A stretch of DNA of 64,000 nt from Nakamurella flava (GTDB taxonomy: Bacteria; Actinomycetota; Actinomycetes; Mycobacteriales; Nakamurellaceae), in contig NZ_SZZH01000003.1 in NCBI RefSeq assembly GCF_005298075.1, forward strand, positions 1 through 64,000, read 5' to 3'. This document shows, in pieces, positions 17,089 through 25,772 of this stretch. Every line of letters starts with the position of its first letter. Position 1 is the stretch's first letter. The translations under genes and the position numbers were made by a program. Under the pieces are notes generated by a model. The model had not been told where the DNA came from and made no database searches. It worked only from the letters and a program-made list of their open reading frames with translations.

Positions 17089-18536
17089 GCGCTCACATCG
17101 ACCTCGATCCCGCTGTCGTCCCGACGTTCGACGCCGCGGACCCGGGCACCACGGCCGCCCGGTGGGTCGCGTCGGAACGGCTGCACCAGGTTCCGGTTCT
17201 CGATCCGCTGACCGTGAGAGCGCTGATCGTCGTGGTCGCCCACCCGGACGACGAAACCCTCGGCGCCGGTGGGCTGATCGCCCGCTGCGCGGCGGCCGGT
17301 GCGGCGGTGACCGTCGTCTGCGCCACCGCGGGGGAGGGATCACACCCGCAGTCCCCGACGACATCGCCGGAGTCGCTCGCCCAGCGACGCCGCGGTGAAC
17401 TGCTCACCGCCGTCTGCGCTCTCGCGCCCGGAGCCACGGTGGAGCAGCTGGGACTGCCCGACGGCCGACTGGGCGACCACGTCGACATCGTCGCCGCCGC
17501 GGTCGGTTCGGTGCTGCCCGCTGGTTCCACCCCCGCCGACTGCTGGGTGGTGAGCACCTGGGCCGGCGACCGCCACCCCGACCACGCCGCCGCGGCGGCC
17601 GCCGTCGAGCGAGCCGTGCCGACCGGCGTCGCTCGCGTACTGGCCTGCCCCATCTGGGCCTGGCACTGGGCCGACCCCGCCGGCGAGGACCTGCCGTTCG
17701 ACCGGATGGTGCGGATCGACCTCGGGCCCGACGAACGACGTCGCAAGCGGATCGCCATCGACAGCTACCCCTCCCAGACGGCCCCGCTGTCCCAGCGACC
17801 CGGCGACGAGGCCGTGCTGCTTCCCGGGATGCTCGAACACTTCACCGGTGACGCCGAGTACTTCGTCGCCCGGCCGACGAAAGGCGACACCACCGTGTCG
17901 GAGCCCGCAACGCCGACCACCCCGCGACAGGCCCTGCCGGGCAGCTACTTCGAGCGCCAGTACGCGACCGATGGCACCGACCCGTGGGGCTTCGAGGACC
18001 GCTGGTACGAGGAGCGCAAGCGGGCGGTCACCATGGCCGCCCTCCCGCGGCGGCGGTTCGCCAACGCCTTCGAACCGGGGTGCGCGATCGGGGTGCTCAC
18101 CGCGCAACTCGCCGACCGGTGCGACGCCCTGCTGTCGACCGACGTCGCCGACGCCGCCCTGCAGGTCGCCCGGGAGCGACTCCAGTCCAGCCCACACGTG
18201 CGGTTCGCCCGCGGCGGCATTCCCGAGCTGTGGCCGGATGGCCCGCTGGATCTCATCGTGCTGTCCGAGGTCGGTTACTACTGCGGCGATCTCGAATTGG
18301 GAACGGTGATCGAGCGGATCAGGGCGACCCTGCGCCCGGATGGTGTGCTGCTGGCCTGCCACTGGCGGCACCCGGTGGCCGACTACCCGTTGACCGGTGA
18401 CGAGGTGCACCAGCGACTGCGCGGCGAGACCGGGTTGCAGGTCCTCGTGGAACACGTGGAGGACGACTTCCGGCTCGACGTGCTCGCCGGCCCGCAGGTC
18501 CGGTCGGTCGGCCGCGTCGAGGGTCTGGCGCCATGA
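17085..18536 (+). CDS. PIG-L deacetylase fused to NodS-like methyltransferase, operon gene 2
   Basis: 483 residues in two parts. Residues ~45-260 form a PIG-L (LmbE/MshB-type) zinc deacetylase with AHPDDETLGAGG (metal-binding HPDD, 53-56) and DRHPDH (163-166), so the metal ligands look complete. A short linker leads to residues ~285-483, a NodS-type SAM methyltransferase: FERQYATDGTDPWGFEDRWYEERKR, then the SAM loop FEPGCAIGVLT (328-338). PIG-L enzymes remove N-acetyl groups from GlcNAc-type sugars, and NodS N-methylates the freed amine of Nod-factor glucosamine, so one chain could deacetylate and then methylate the same sugar. That order is inference. It overlaps both neighbours by 4 nt. Confidence 0.88.
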   Translation: MSAHIDLDPAVVPTFDAADPGTTAARWVASERLHQVPVLDPLTVRALIVVVAHPDDETLGAGGLIARCAAAGAAVTVVCATAGEGSHPQSPTTSPESLAQRRRGELLTAVCALAPGATVEQLGLPDGRLGDHVDIVAAAVGSVLPAGSTPADCWVVSTWAGDRHPDHAAAAAAVERAVPTGVARVLACPIWAWHWADPAGEDLPFDRMVRIDLGPDERRRKRIAIDSYPSQTAPLSQRPGDEAVLLPGMLEHFTGDAEYFVARPTKGDTTVSEPATPTTPRQALPGSYFERQYATDGTDPWGFEDRWYEERKRAVTMAALPRRRFANAFEPGCAIGVLTAQLADRCDALLSTDVADAALQVARERLQSSPHVRFARGGIPELWPDGPLDLIVLSEVGYYCGDLELGTVIERIRATLRPDGVLLACHWRHPVADYPLTGDEVHQRLRGETGLQVLVEHVEDDFRLDVLAGPQVRSVGRVEGLAP

Positions 18537-19294
18537 CCGTCGTGCGACCGCTCGGCACCCCGCGGGGCGGTTGCGCGTCGGTCGACGCGGTGGCCGTCGT
18601 CATCCCGGCCCGCGACGAAGAGGCCACCATCACCGCCTGCCTCGAGGCGGTCATGGTCTCGGCCGCTGCGGTCGCCGTTCCGGTGTCCGTCATCGTGGTG
18701 GCCGATCGCTGCACCGACGCCACCGCCGAGCGGGCCGCCGCGTTCACCCCGGTGTCTCCGGGACGGTCGGTGACCGTGGTGGCCAGCCGGGCCGGTCAGG
18801 TCGGTGCCGCCCGTGACGAGGGCGTCCGATCGGCCCTGCGCTGCGCCGTCGCCGGCGGTGCGGAGCCCCGCCGGGTGTGGATCGCCTGCACGGACGCCGA
18901 CTCTCGGGTCCCCTCCGACTGGCTGGCCGTGCATGTCGAGATCGCCGACAGCGGAGCTGATCTCGTGCTGGGCACCGTCCGCCCCGATCCGGCCGACCTG
19001 CCGTCCGCGCTGCTCGAGAGCTGGTGGCGGCGACACCTGCTCACCGACGGGCACCCCCACGTACACGGAGCCAACCTGGGCGTCCGTGGTGATCGCTACG
19101 AGACGGTCGGCGGGTTCCCGCACCTGCCCACCCACGAGGACGTCCGGCTGGCCGATGCGGTGCGTCGTTCCGGTGGCCGGGTGGTGGCCACCGGCCGGGC
19201 TCCGGTGCTCACCAGTGGTCGGCGGGTGGGCCGTGCCCCGGCCGGTCTGTCGTCCTATCTGCGGGAGCTGGTCGACCTGGATCCGTCGGCCTGA
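18533..19294 (+). CDS. Family 2 glycosyltransferase, operon gene 3
   Basis: 253 residues of a GT-A glycosyltransferase. VVIPARDEEATI starts the nucleotide-binding fold, VVADRCTDAT follows, CTDADSRVP is the metal-binding DXD-type motif, and HEDVRLADAV near residue 200 is the likely catalytic-base region. No membrane segment is visible, so it would act in the cytosol or at the inner face. It begins in the ATGA overlap with the deacetylase/methyltransferase and ends the operon. The donor and acceptor are unknown. Confidence 0.88.
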   Translation: MTVVRPLGTPRGGCASVDAVAVVIPARDEEATITACLEAVMVSAAAVAVPVSVIVVADRCTDATAERAAAFTPVSPGRSVTVVASRAGQVGAARDEGVRSALRCAVAGGAEPRRVWIACTDADSRVPSDWLAVHVEIADSGADLVLGTVRPDPADLPSALLESWWRRHLLTDGHPHVHGANLGVRGDRYETVGGFPHLPTHEDVRLADAVRRSGGRVVATGRAPVLTSGRRVGRAPAGLSSYLRELVDLDPSA

Positions 19295-19307
19295 CGGACC
19301 AGCCCGG

Positions 19308-20279
19308 TCAGTCGTCCGGCTGACCGGGGTCGTCCGCGCCCTGCCGCTCGTCGCGGTCCGCCCACTCCAGCAGCGGGGCGATGTCGAAGACGGCCTGGTC
19401 GATACCGGCGTGCAGGTCACCGATCTCGGCGTACCGCGCGGGGACGGTGGCGATGGTGAAGTCGTCGGGCACGACGTGGTCGACCTCCGGCCAGGCGATC
19501 GGGGTGCTGACGGTGCCCAACGGGTTGCCTCGCACGGAGTAGGCGGCGGCGATGGTGTGGTCGCGGGTGTTCTGGTTGTAGTCGACGAACAGCTTGCGGG
19601 GGTCGCGGTCCTTGCGCCACCAGGTGGTGGTGACGTCCTGCGGCGCGCGCCGTTCGACCTCCCGCGCGAAGGCCAACGCCGCCCGTCGGACGTCGGGGAA
19701 ACCGTGCTCCGGCCGGATCCGCACGTAGACGTGCATCCCGTGCCCGCCGGACGTCTTGGGCCAGCCGACCGCCCCCAGCTCGTCGAGCACTTCCCGCGTC
19801 ACGTGGGCGACCCGCCGGACCGTGGCCCAGTCGCACTCCGGGCCCGGGTCGAGATCGATCCGCCACTCGTCGGGCTTCTCCGGGTCGGCCCGCCGCGAGT
19901 TCCACGGATGGAACTCGACGGTCGACATCTGCACCGCCCACGCGACGGCGGCCAGCTCGGTCACGCACAGCTCGTCGGCCGTGCGGCCGAAGCGCGGGAA
20001 GTACAGCCGCACCGTCTGCACCCAGTCCGGGGCGCCGCGGGGCAGCCGTTTCTGATGGACCTTCTCGCCGCTCACGCCGTCCGGGAAGCGGTGCAGCATG
20101 CAGGGCCGCTCGCGGAGGGCGTTCACGATCCCGTCCCCGACGGACAGGTAGTAGCGGACCAGATCGAGCTTGGTCTCGCCACGCTCGGGGAAGTAGACCC
20201 GTTCCGGGTTGCTGACGCGCACGACCCGGTCGCCGACGGTCAATTCGACCGGCTCGCCGAACGACGCCTTGGCGGCCAC
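19308..20279 (-). CDS. LigD-type polymerase/primase (stand-alone)
   Basis: 323 residues corresponding to the polymerase domain of LigD, an archaeo-eukaryotic primase fold. NPERVYFPERGETKLDLVRYYL is the conserved opening, DLDPG (in EWRIDLDPG) carries the catalytic aspartates, and KTSGGHGMHVYV is the nucleotide-binding segment. It would add ribonucleotides to DNA ends in non-homologous end joining. Neither ligase nor nuclease domain is attached, and neither Ku nor LigD lies nearby. Mycobacteria have comparable separate PolD proteins. It lies 7 nt downstream of the NAD(P)-binding gene on the same strand. Confidence 0.92.
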   Translation of the reverse strand: MAAKASFGEPVELTVGDRVVRVSNPERVYFPERGETKLDLVRYYLSVGDGIVNALRERPCMLHRFPDGVSGEKVHQKRLPRGAPDWVQTVRLYFPRFGRTADELCVTELAAVAWAVQMSTVEFHPWNSRRADPEKPDEWRIDLDPGPECDWATVRRVAHVTREVLDELGAVGWPKTSGGHGMHVYVRIRPEHGFPDVRRAALAFAREVERRAPQDVTTTWWRKDRDPRKLFVDYNQNTRDHTIAAAYSVRGNPLGTVSTPIAWPEVDHVVPDDFTIATVPARYAEIGDLHAGIDQAVFDIAPLLEWADRDERQGADDPGQPDD

Positions 20280-20286
20280 CAGTCGC

Positions 20287-20970
20287 TCAGTCGGTCGGCT
20301 CGGTCGACGGCGCCAGGGCGGCCACCGCCTCGGCGATCGGGGTCGATCCGGCGACGAGGTCGACGGTCAGGCCGATGGTCCGGGGCTCGTCCAGCAGCGC
20401 CACCAGCACGGCGGCCACGTCTTCTCGCGGGACGTCTCCGCGGCCGACGTCCGATCCCAGGGCGACCTCCCCGGTCCCCGACGCGTCGGTCAACCGACCG
20501 GGCCGCAGGACCGTCCAGTCCAGGTCCCGGGATCGCAGGTCGTCGTCGGCGGCCTTCTTGGCCCGCACGTAGGCGGCCCACTGGTCCTGGTCGGGGCCGA
20601 AGTCCTGCTCGGCCGCCTCGTCGACCCCGATGGCCGAGATCATGAGGTACCGCCGCACACCGGCGATCTCGGCCGCGTCGGCCAGCAACGCCGCCGCCGC
20701 CCGGTCGACGGTGTCCTTACGGGCCACGCCCGAACCCGGACCGGCGCCGGCCGCGAAGACCACGGCCTGCGCGCCCCGCAGGTGCTCGGCCAGTTCCTGG
20801 GCCGATCCCGACTCCAGATCGAAGCGGACGGGATGCGCGCCCACCGCGATCAGATCGGCCTCGTGTTCGGGCTTGCGCACCAGACCGACCGGGCGCCGCT
20901 CCTGCCCGGCCAGCAGCCGGGCCAACCGCAGCCCGATCTTCCCGTGTCCTCCGGCGATGACGACAGACAT
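20287..20970 (-). CDS. NAD(P)-binding atypical SDR protein
   Basis: 227 residues, Rossmann fold with VVIAGGHGKIGLRLARLL as the dinucleotide loop (GGxGxxG), and later YVRAKKAADDDLRSRDLDWTVLRPGRL, typical of the NmrA/YwnB-like atypical SDR group. These proteins bind NAD(P)(H) and often act as redox sensors or unspecific reductases. TACGGT lies 6 nt before the ATG, a leaderless layout. It is followed after 7 nt by the LigD-type polymerase gene; no functional link is known to me. Confidence 0.87.
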   Translation of the reverse strand: MSVVIAGGHGKIGLRLARLLAGQERRPVGLVRKPEHEADLIAVGAHPVRFDLESGSAQELAEHLRGAQAVVFAAGAGPGSGVARKDTVDRAAAALLADAAEIAGVRRYLMISAIGVDEAAEQDFGPDQDQWAAYVRAKKAADDDLRSRDLDWTVLRPGRLTDASGTGEVALGSDVGRGDVPREDVAAVLVALLDEPRTIGLTVDLVAGSTPIAEAVAALAPSTEPTD

Positions 20971-20976
20971 GCCCCA

Positions 20977-20982
20977 ACCGTA
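20977..20982 (-). promoter_or_regulatory. Leaderless -10 box of the SDR gene
   Basis: TACGGT on the minus strand, 6 nt before the ATG at 20970. The rest of the 206-bp gap (20983-21176) shows nothing I recognise. Confidence 0.45.
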
Positions 20983-21176
20983 CGCAGTGCTCGCCGTCGG
21001 GGCAGCGGACGGTGAACGAAAGAGGCGACGTGGTCGGTTTCGGTCGGCCCGACGGGCGGTACCCATCCGGCAGCGAGCGCCGCAACCGGCGGGCCGCCAC
21101 TCACCCCCGCACACAGCGTTCGGAGTCGACTGCTGGCGTGTGGGAGGTCGAGACGTCAAACCAGGGAGGACATGTC

Positions 21177-21398
21177 ATGTCGGAGCCGTCGTTGCAGGAC
21201 CAGGGCACCAGCACTTTCGCCGACCTCGGCAAGCAGATGTGGTCGTACCTGACGGGTAAGGGAGCGGCCATCAACTACGAGTTCGTGGACATGGCCGTGG
21301 AGGTTCCGCGGGAGACCGGAGCCGACTCGCCGCGCGCCACGTGGAAGCTCAACGGCACGCTGCGCATCACCACCGCCGAGGGCGTCTCGAAGGGATGA
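21177..21398 (+). CDS. Small conserved-looking protein of unknown function
   Basis: 73 residues with no recognised domain. GGGAGGA stands about 6 nt before the ATG, a good ribosome-binding site, and the protein is acidic with an aromatic central stretch (FADLGKQMWSYLTGKGAAINYEFVDMAVEVP). There is no signal peptide or membrane segment. Its stop overlaps the next start (ATGA), so the two proteins are produced together and may interact. The codon use looks like that of neighbouring genes. Confidence 0.7.
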   Translation: MSEPSLQDQGTSTFADLGKQMWSYLTGKGAAINYEFVDMAVEVPRETGADSPRATWKLNGTLRITTAEGVSKG

Positions 21399-21877
21399 CC
21401 GTCGGCACTGCGCGGGACTCGTCCGACCTGACCACCACGGTGACGGCTGATCTGCGGATCGACGTCGACCCGGGTGGTGGGGTCGGGCGGGTCACCGCAC
21501 ATCTGGGCGGGTCCGGTGAGCGGCTCACGCTGCGTACTGCGAACGCGGCTGCGTGGTGGCCGCTGCTGTCGGTGCCGGGGGTCATGACCGATGCGTCCGC
21601 CTCCGGCCGACGGCGGCTGCGCCGGTCGCCGCGGTTGACCGCCGCCGGGCAGGCGGCCGACGTCCTGCGGGCGCGCGGTCTGCGGGTCGACATCGTCGAC
21701 GACCACGGCCCCGTGGCCAGCCTCGGCGCCGACGTCCGGTCCCGACCGGGACGCCTCCTCGTCGGGAGCGACGCGTTCGCCATCGCCTCACCACGGGTGG
21801 CGGCACGCTGGGCCGGCCCGCTGGTCGCCGACCGGATCAGCGCCGGACGTCGGTTCCTCCGTCGCCTGCGCGGTTGA
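21395..21877 (+). CDS. Protein of unknown function, coupled to the 73-residue protein
   Basis: 160 residues beginning in the ATGA overlap at 21395. Two parts are visible: a strand-rich first ~60 residues (TADLRIDVDPGGGVGRVTAHL, then ERLTLRT), and a basic second half with many Arg residues (GRRRLRRSPRL and the tail SAGRRFLRRLRG). The two weak hydrophobic segments are too short to call membrane-spanning. I do not recognise the family. The basic tail could bind nucleic acid or membrane lipid. Confidence 0.65.
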   Translation: MTVGTARDSSDLTTTVTADLRIDVDPGGGVGRVTAHLGGSGERLTLRTANAAAWWPLLSVPGVMTDASASGRRRLRRSPRLTAAGQAADVLRARGLRVDIVDDHGPVASLGADVRSRPGRLLVGSDAFAIASPRVAARWAGPLVADRISAGRRFLRRLRG

Positions 21878-21897
21878 ACCACCGCTGGTCACCTGGA

Positions 21898-22356
21898 TCA
21901 GACGTTGAACAGCACCACGGCGAACATCGCGGTCACCACGATCACGACGAGCCAGATGAGGGCGACGAGGATGCGTGACGACCCCGGCAGGGGCATCGGC
22001 ACCCCGGTCAACGCCTGGGGGTCGATGCAGGCCCGGGTCGGCTGGACGGGGTCGTGGAAGACCGCCAGCGCCGTGCCGCGCTTGGGCATTCCGGCGGCCT
22101 GGATGCGCGAGGTGAACGTGACCTCCCGGCCGTCAGCCGTCTGATAGGTGACGACCGGGCGGCGCAGGGGATTGGCCTCGCCGCCCCGACCGGCCGTGAG
22201 CTGCTCGTCGACGATCACACCCCGCGCCGACACCCAGCCCTGCGGCACCGAGGGAACCGCTCGTTCCCGGTGGGCGGCGCGGACCTCGCGGGTACCGAAC
22301 AGACCGGCCAGCACGGCTGGTATCACCAGCAGCGTCAACGCCAACCAGTTCGGCAT
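21898..22356 (-). CDS. DUF3592-type membrane protein
   Basis: 152 residues with one membrane helix at each end (residues ~4-22 and ~128-150) and a strand-rich middle, VVTYQTADGREVTFTSRI, followed by GTALAVFHDPVQPTRACID. That middle is typical of DUF3592 proteins, whose function is unknown. It is probably an inner-membrane protein with an outward-facing beta domain. The gene stands alone, 78 nt after the PaaX-like gene and tail-to-tail with the unknown pair. Confidence 0.78.
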   Translation of the reverse strand: MPNWLALTLLVIPAVLAGLFGTREVRAAHRERAVPSVPQGWVSARGVIVDEQLTAGRGGEANPLRRPVVTYQTADGREVTFTSRIQAAGMPKRGTALAVFHDPVQPTRACIDPQALTGVPMPLPGSSRILVALIWLVVIVVTAMFAVVLFNV

Positions 22357-22434
22357 CCCCTGATTCTGCGGCGACCGGAGCGGTTCCGACCACCCGCGGT
22401 TCGCCGGCTTCGCGCCGGGGCGCGCGACATCCGG

Positions 22435-23295
22435 TCAGGTCCGGGCGACCAAGGCGTCGACCCAGACTCGTCCCGGCTCCGCCCACGCGTCACGGAGCCG
22501 CGTGAACGTGTCCCAGGCGGCCACCCCTGGCCAGTCGTCCGGCAGCAAGGGCAGCGGCAGACCGGGATCGGTGCGGGGGAACACCCGCCACGCATCGACC
22601 AGCCGCAGGTCGTGGACGAAGGCCGCCTGCTCGCCGCCGTCCCGCAGGACCGTCGCCGGGTCGACGTCTCCCCAGACGGACAGGAACGAACGGTAGAGCT
22701 GCGCCAGGCCGGCCAGGTCCCACCAGCGGGCGACCTGGGCCGGCCCGGGCGCGGCGATCGGGGACGGCGTACCGGGATCGTCACCGTTCTGCACGCCGAA
22801 CCAGGTCACGTACCGGTCGAGGTCGCCGGCGGCCAGCTCGGCGCGCGTCGGGCCGGCCAGGGGGCGGGGGGCGATCCACACGCCGTTGGCCACCGCGCCG
22901 AACCCGGAGCCGGCCAGCAGCGTTCGCAGCCGGTGTCGGTGGTCGCGGTCGGACTCCGGCACGGAGAACACGGCCAGCGCCCAGCCCGCCGCGGGGTCGC
23001 GGTCGGGGGCGGTGAAGATCCGCCGGTCGCCGCCGGCCAGGTCCCGACGACCGAACTCGGTCAGCGTGTAACCAGCAGCGGTGCCGTGTTTCTCGGCCGT
23101 CAGGAATCCGCGGGTCTTCAGGCGGGTCAACGCCTGCCGGCCCGCGGTGGACCCCAGGTCGGCCGCGGCCAGTGCCCGCAACAGGTCGGCGACCGCGATC
23201 CAGCCGCCCAGCCGCCGCAGGTGCAGACCGGCGAAGGTGACGATCAGCGACCCGGGCGACCCGGGCCGGTCGGGGGGCAGGACGGCCGACGTCAT
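22435..23295 (-). CDS. PaaX-family transcriptional regulator
   Basis: 286 residues. The N-terminal winged helix (SLIVTFAGLHLRRLGGWIAVADLLRALAAADL and RQALTRLKTRGFLTAEKHG) and the later WALAVFSVPESDRDHRHRLRTLLAGSGFGAVANGVWIAP segment match the PaaX family, which contains repressors of phenylacetate and other aromatic pathways. It starts 8 nt after the kynureninase stop and is thus the last gene of the tryptophan-degrading operon. Regulation of that operon, perhaps by an aromatic CoA thioester or anthranilate derivative, is inference. Confidence 0.86.
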   Translation of the reverse strand: MTSAVLPPDRPGSPGSLIVTFAGLHLRRLGGWIAVADLLRALAAADLGSTAGRQALTRLKTRGFLTAEKHGTAAGYTLTEFGRRDLAGGDRRIFTAPDRDPAAGWALAVFSVPESDRDHRHRLRTLLAGSGFGAVANGVWIAPRPLAGPTRAELAAGDLDRYVTWFGVQNGDDPGTPSPIAAPGPAQVARWWDLAGLAQLYRSFLSVWGDVDPATVLRDGGEQAAFVHDLRLVDAWRVFPRTDPGLPLPLLPDDWPGVAAWDTFTRLRDAWAEPGRVWVDALVART

Positions 23296-23303
23296 GGAAC
23301 TGC

Positions 23304-24599
23304 TCAGCCGGTCGAGGCCAGGGCGTCGGCGGGCACGTCGGCCGCCGGGGCGACGGGGGCGGCGCCGGCCACGTCCCGCATCACGGCGAGGGCATCCCAG
23401 ACCTGGGTGAACGACGTCGACAACGGGGACAGGCCGATGCGGATGGTGTTCGGGGTCCGGAAGTCGGCCAGCACGCCGGCCTCCACCAGTCGCAGGCACA
23501 GTTCGCGGGCGTCGTCCCGGTCGACACTGACGTGCCCACCGCGGCGGGCGGTCTCGCGCGGGGAGGTGACGGTGAACCCGAGCGGGACCAGCCACTCGTC
23601 GGCCAGCGACAGCACGAACTCGGTGAGACCCTCGGCCTTGGCCCGGATGGCGCCGATGCCGGCCTCGGCGACGACCGCAGCCCCCGCCCGCACTCCGAGG
23701 ATGGCCGGAATGGGCGGCGTGCCCGACCGCATGGCGCTGATCCCTTGCGCGGGGACGTAACCCTGCTCCATCTCGAACGCGTCCCGCCGGCCCAGCCAGC
23801 CCCAGATCGGCTGGTCGAGGTGACCGTGGTGCCGGGCATTGGCGTAGAGCAGGGCCGGGGCGCCCGGGCCGGCGCCCAGGAACTTGTAGGTGCAGCCGAC
23901 GGCGAAGTCGACGTCCCAGGCATCCAGCTCGATCTCGGTGGATCCCACCGAGTGGCACAGGTCCCAGACCACCAGGGCGCCGGCCCGATGGGCGGCCGCG
24001 GTGATGGCGGCGGCATCCGCGAGATAGCCGGACTGGTAAGCGATGTGGCTCAGGGTGACGACAGCGGTGCGCTCGTCGGTGACCGCCTCGACCTCGGCGA
24101 CCGTGACCCCGGACGCGGGTTCGGGGTGGAGCCAGACCAGCTCGAGGTCGAAGTCGCGGGCCAGCGACTCGGCGATGTAGCGGTTGGTGGGGAAGTTGTC
24201 GCGGTCGAGCACCACCCGGTTGCGGGCCGGGTCGGCGGCCCGGGCGATGTTCACCGCGGCGCGCAGCGCCTTGTAGAAGTTGACCGTCGTCGAATCGGCG
24301 ATGACGGTCGTCCCCGGGGCCGCCCCGAGCGCCGCGGCCGCCAGTTCGTCCCCGACCTGCTCGGGCAGTTCCATCCAGCCCTCTGACCAGCCGCGGATCA
24401 ACCGGCCGGCCCACTGGTCGCGGGCGAAATCGGCCCAGGCGGTGGGGATCTCCCGGAGCGGCCGGCCGAGGGAGTTGCCGTCGAGGTAGGCGACGACGCC
24501 GTCGGGGAGCGGCTCGAACCGGTCGTGGAAGCCGGCCAGCGGGTCGCGGGCGTCGAGGTCGAGGGCGTCCTGCCGGGTGGGGGCGGCCATGCTGGTCAT
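23304..24599 (-). CDS. kynU: Kynureninase
   Basis: 431 residues of PLP fold type I. The motif TYKFLGAGPGAPALLYAN contains the Schiff-base lysine, and DLCHSVGSTEIELD precedes it with the cofactor aspartate region. Kynureninase cleaves kynurenine to anthranilate and alanine. It lies 46 nt downstream of the tryptophan 2,3-dioxygenase gene. AGGA stands 6 nt before the ATG at 24599; a second ATG at 24590 is also possible. No kynurenine formamidase is adjacent, so that step must come from another gene. Confidence 0.95.
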   Translation of the reverse strand: MTSMAAPTRQDALDLDARDPLAGFHDRFEPLPDGVVAYLDGNSLGRPLREIPTAWADFARDQWAGRLIRGWSEGWMELPEQVGDELAAAALGAAPGTTVIADSTTVNFYKALRAAVNIARAADPARNRVVLDRDNFPTNRYIAESLARDFDLELVWLHPEPASGVTVAEVEAVTDERTAVVTLSHIAYQSGYLADAAAITAAAHRAGALVVWDLCHSVGSTEIELDAWDVDFAVGCTYKFLGAGPGAPALLYANARHHGHLDQPIWGWLGRRDAFEMEQGYVPAQGISAMRSGTPPIPAILGVRAGAAVVAEAGIGAIRAKAEGLTEFVLSLADEWLVPLGFTVTSPRETARRGGHVSVDRDDARELCLRLVEAGVLADFRTPNTIRIGLSPLSTSFTQVWDALAVMRDVAGAAPVAPAADVPADALASTG

Positions 24600-24645
24600 C
24601 GCTAGTCCTCAGGTGGTCGGAACCGGTCGGGTGGTGGGGGTGTGC

Positions 24646-25575
24646 TCAGTTGCCGATGTCGGCGCGCACGGCGTACAGCTCGGGGAAGAACGTCAGGTCC
24701 AGGGCGCGCCGCAGGAACGGCACGCCGGAGGAGCCGCCGGTCCCCGGCTTGAAGCCGATGATGCGCTCGACGGTCTTCAGGTGCCGGAACCGCCAGGTCT
24801 GGAACGAGTCCTCGAGATCGACCAGTTCCTCGCAGGTCTCGTAGACGTCCCACTGCGACTCGGGGGCGCCGTAGATCCGGCCGAAGACCGCGGTCACGCC
24901 GTCGTCGAGAGTGTGCGGGGCGGTGCGGTCGCGCTGCAGCACCCGGTCCGGGACGTCATAGCCGCGGCGGGCCAGGAGATCGAGGAAGTCGTCGTAGAGG
25001 GATGGTTCGGCCAGGGTGGCCCGCAACCGGTCGGCCGCCGCCTGGTCGTGGTCGAAGACGGCGATCATGGCCTTGTTCTTGTTGCCCAGCAGGAACTCCA
25101 GCTCGCGGTACTGCACCGACTGGAAGCCCGAGGACCGGCCGAGCTTGCCGCGGAACTCGGCGTACTCGGACGGGGTCAGCGTGGCCAGCACCGCCCACTG
25201 GTCGATGAGCTGGCGCAGCACGTGCTTGACCCGGGCCAGCCGCTTGAGCGCCGGGCCGATCTCGTCGGCCCGCAGATGTTCCTGGGCCGACCGCATCTCG
25301 TGCACGACCAGCTTGAGCCAGAGCTCGGTGGCCTGGTGGATGACGATGAAGAGCAGCTCGTCGTGGTGGTCGGTGAGGGGTTCCTGGGCCGACAGCAGCC
25401 GTTGCAGGTGCAGATAGCCGGCGTAGTCCAGGTCGCGGATGAGTGCCCGGCCGCTGTCGGCCGCCTCCTCGACGTCCGCGGCGGTGTCGATCAGCCCGGC
25501 CTCGACCGGGCGCAGGTTCGCCGCCAGCGGATCGGTGGCCGATCGGTCCTGCTGGTCGGGTGCGACGGGGGACAT
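24646..25575 (-). CDS. kynA: Tryptophan 2,3-dioxygenase
   Basis: 309 residues, the normal length for this haem enzyme. HHDELLFIVIHQATELWLKLVVHE contains conserved substrate-pocket residues, SSGFQSVQYRELEF holds the family's Gly/Ser-rich loop, and TGGSSGVPFLRRAL near the C-terminus is the conserved substrate-binding TGG loop. It opens the indole ring of tryptophan, giving N-formylkynurenine. I prefer the ATG at 25575, since GAGAGGAG lies 5 nt upstream, over the GTG at 25581. It heads the kynA-kynU-paaX transcription unit. Confidence 0.96.
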   Translation of the reverse strand: MSPVAPDQQDRSATDPLAANLRPVEAGLIDTAADVEEAADSGRALIRDLDYAGYLHLQRLLSAQEPLTDHHDELLFIVIHQATELWLKLVVHEMRSAQEHLRADEIGPALKRLARVKHVLRQLIDQWAVLATLTPSEYAEFRGKLGRSSGFQSVQYRELEFLLGNKNKAMIAVFDHDQAAADRLRATLAEPSLYDDFLDLLARRGYDVPDRVLQRDRTAPHTLDDGVTAVFGRIYGAPESQWDVYETCEELVDLEDSFQTWRFRHLKTVERIIGFKPGTGGSSGVPFLRRALDLTFFPELYAVRADIGN

Positions 25576-25599
25576 GGGCACTCCTCTCGACTGGTTCCG

Positions 25600-25627
25600 A
25601 GTGTAGTGCTCAGATGACGGGCGTCAA
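25600..25627 (-). promoter_or_regulatory. Promoter of the kynA-kynU operon
   Basis: On the minus strand a -35 box TTGACG (25622-25627) is separated by 16 nt from a -10 box TACACT (25600-25605), about 25 nt ahead of the kynA start. Confidence 0.6.
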
Positions 25628-25772
25628 GGGAACGCTATAAGTCTCTCGGTCCGACACCGCCGGGCGTCGTGGGTCACACCTGACTCCTCGTCGGCGAACC
25701 CGACTCCTTGTCGACGAAGAGTTCGGATCCCCGGACGGGAGTCGGGTATGGCGAGAACCGCTGGCGGGCCGG

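Noticed and set aside
25676-25735. Two imperfect ~19-bp copies (GACTCCT/GACTCCTT-type) and a near palindrome between kynA and the cupin gene
   Set aside because: The copies differ at several positions and no adjacent gene, promoter or terminator geometry supports a function.
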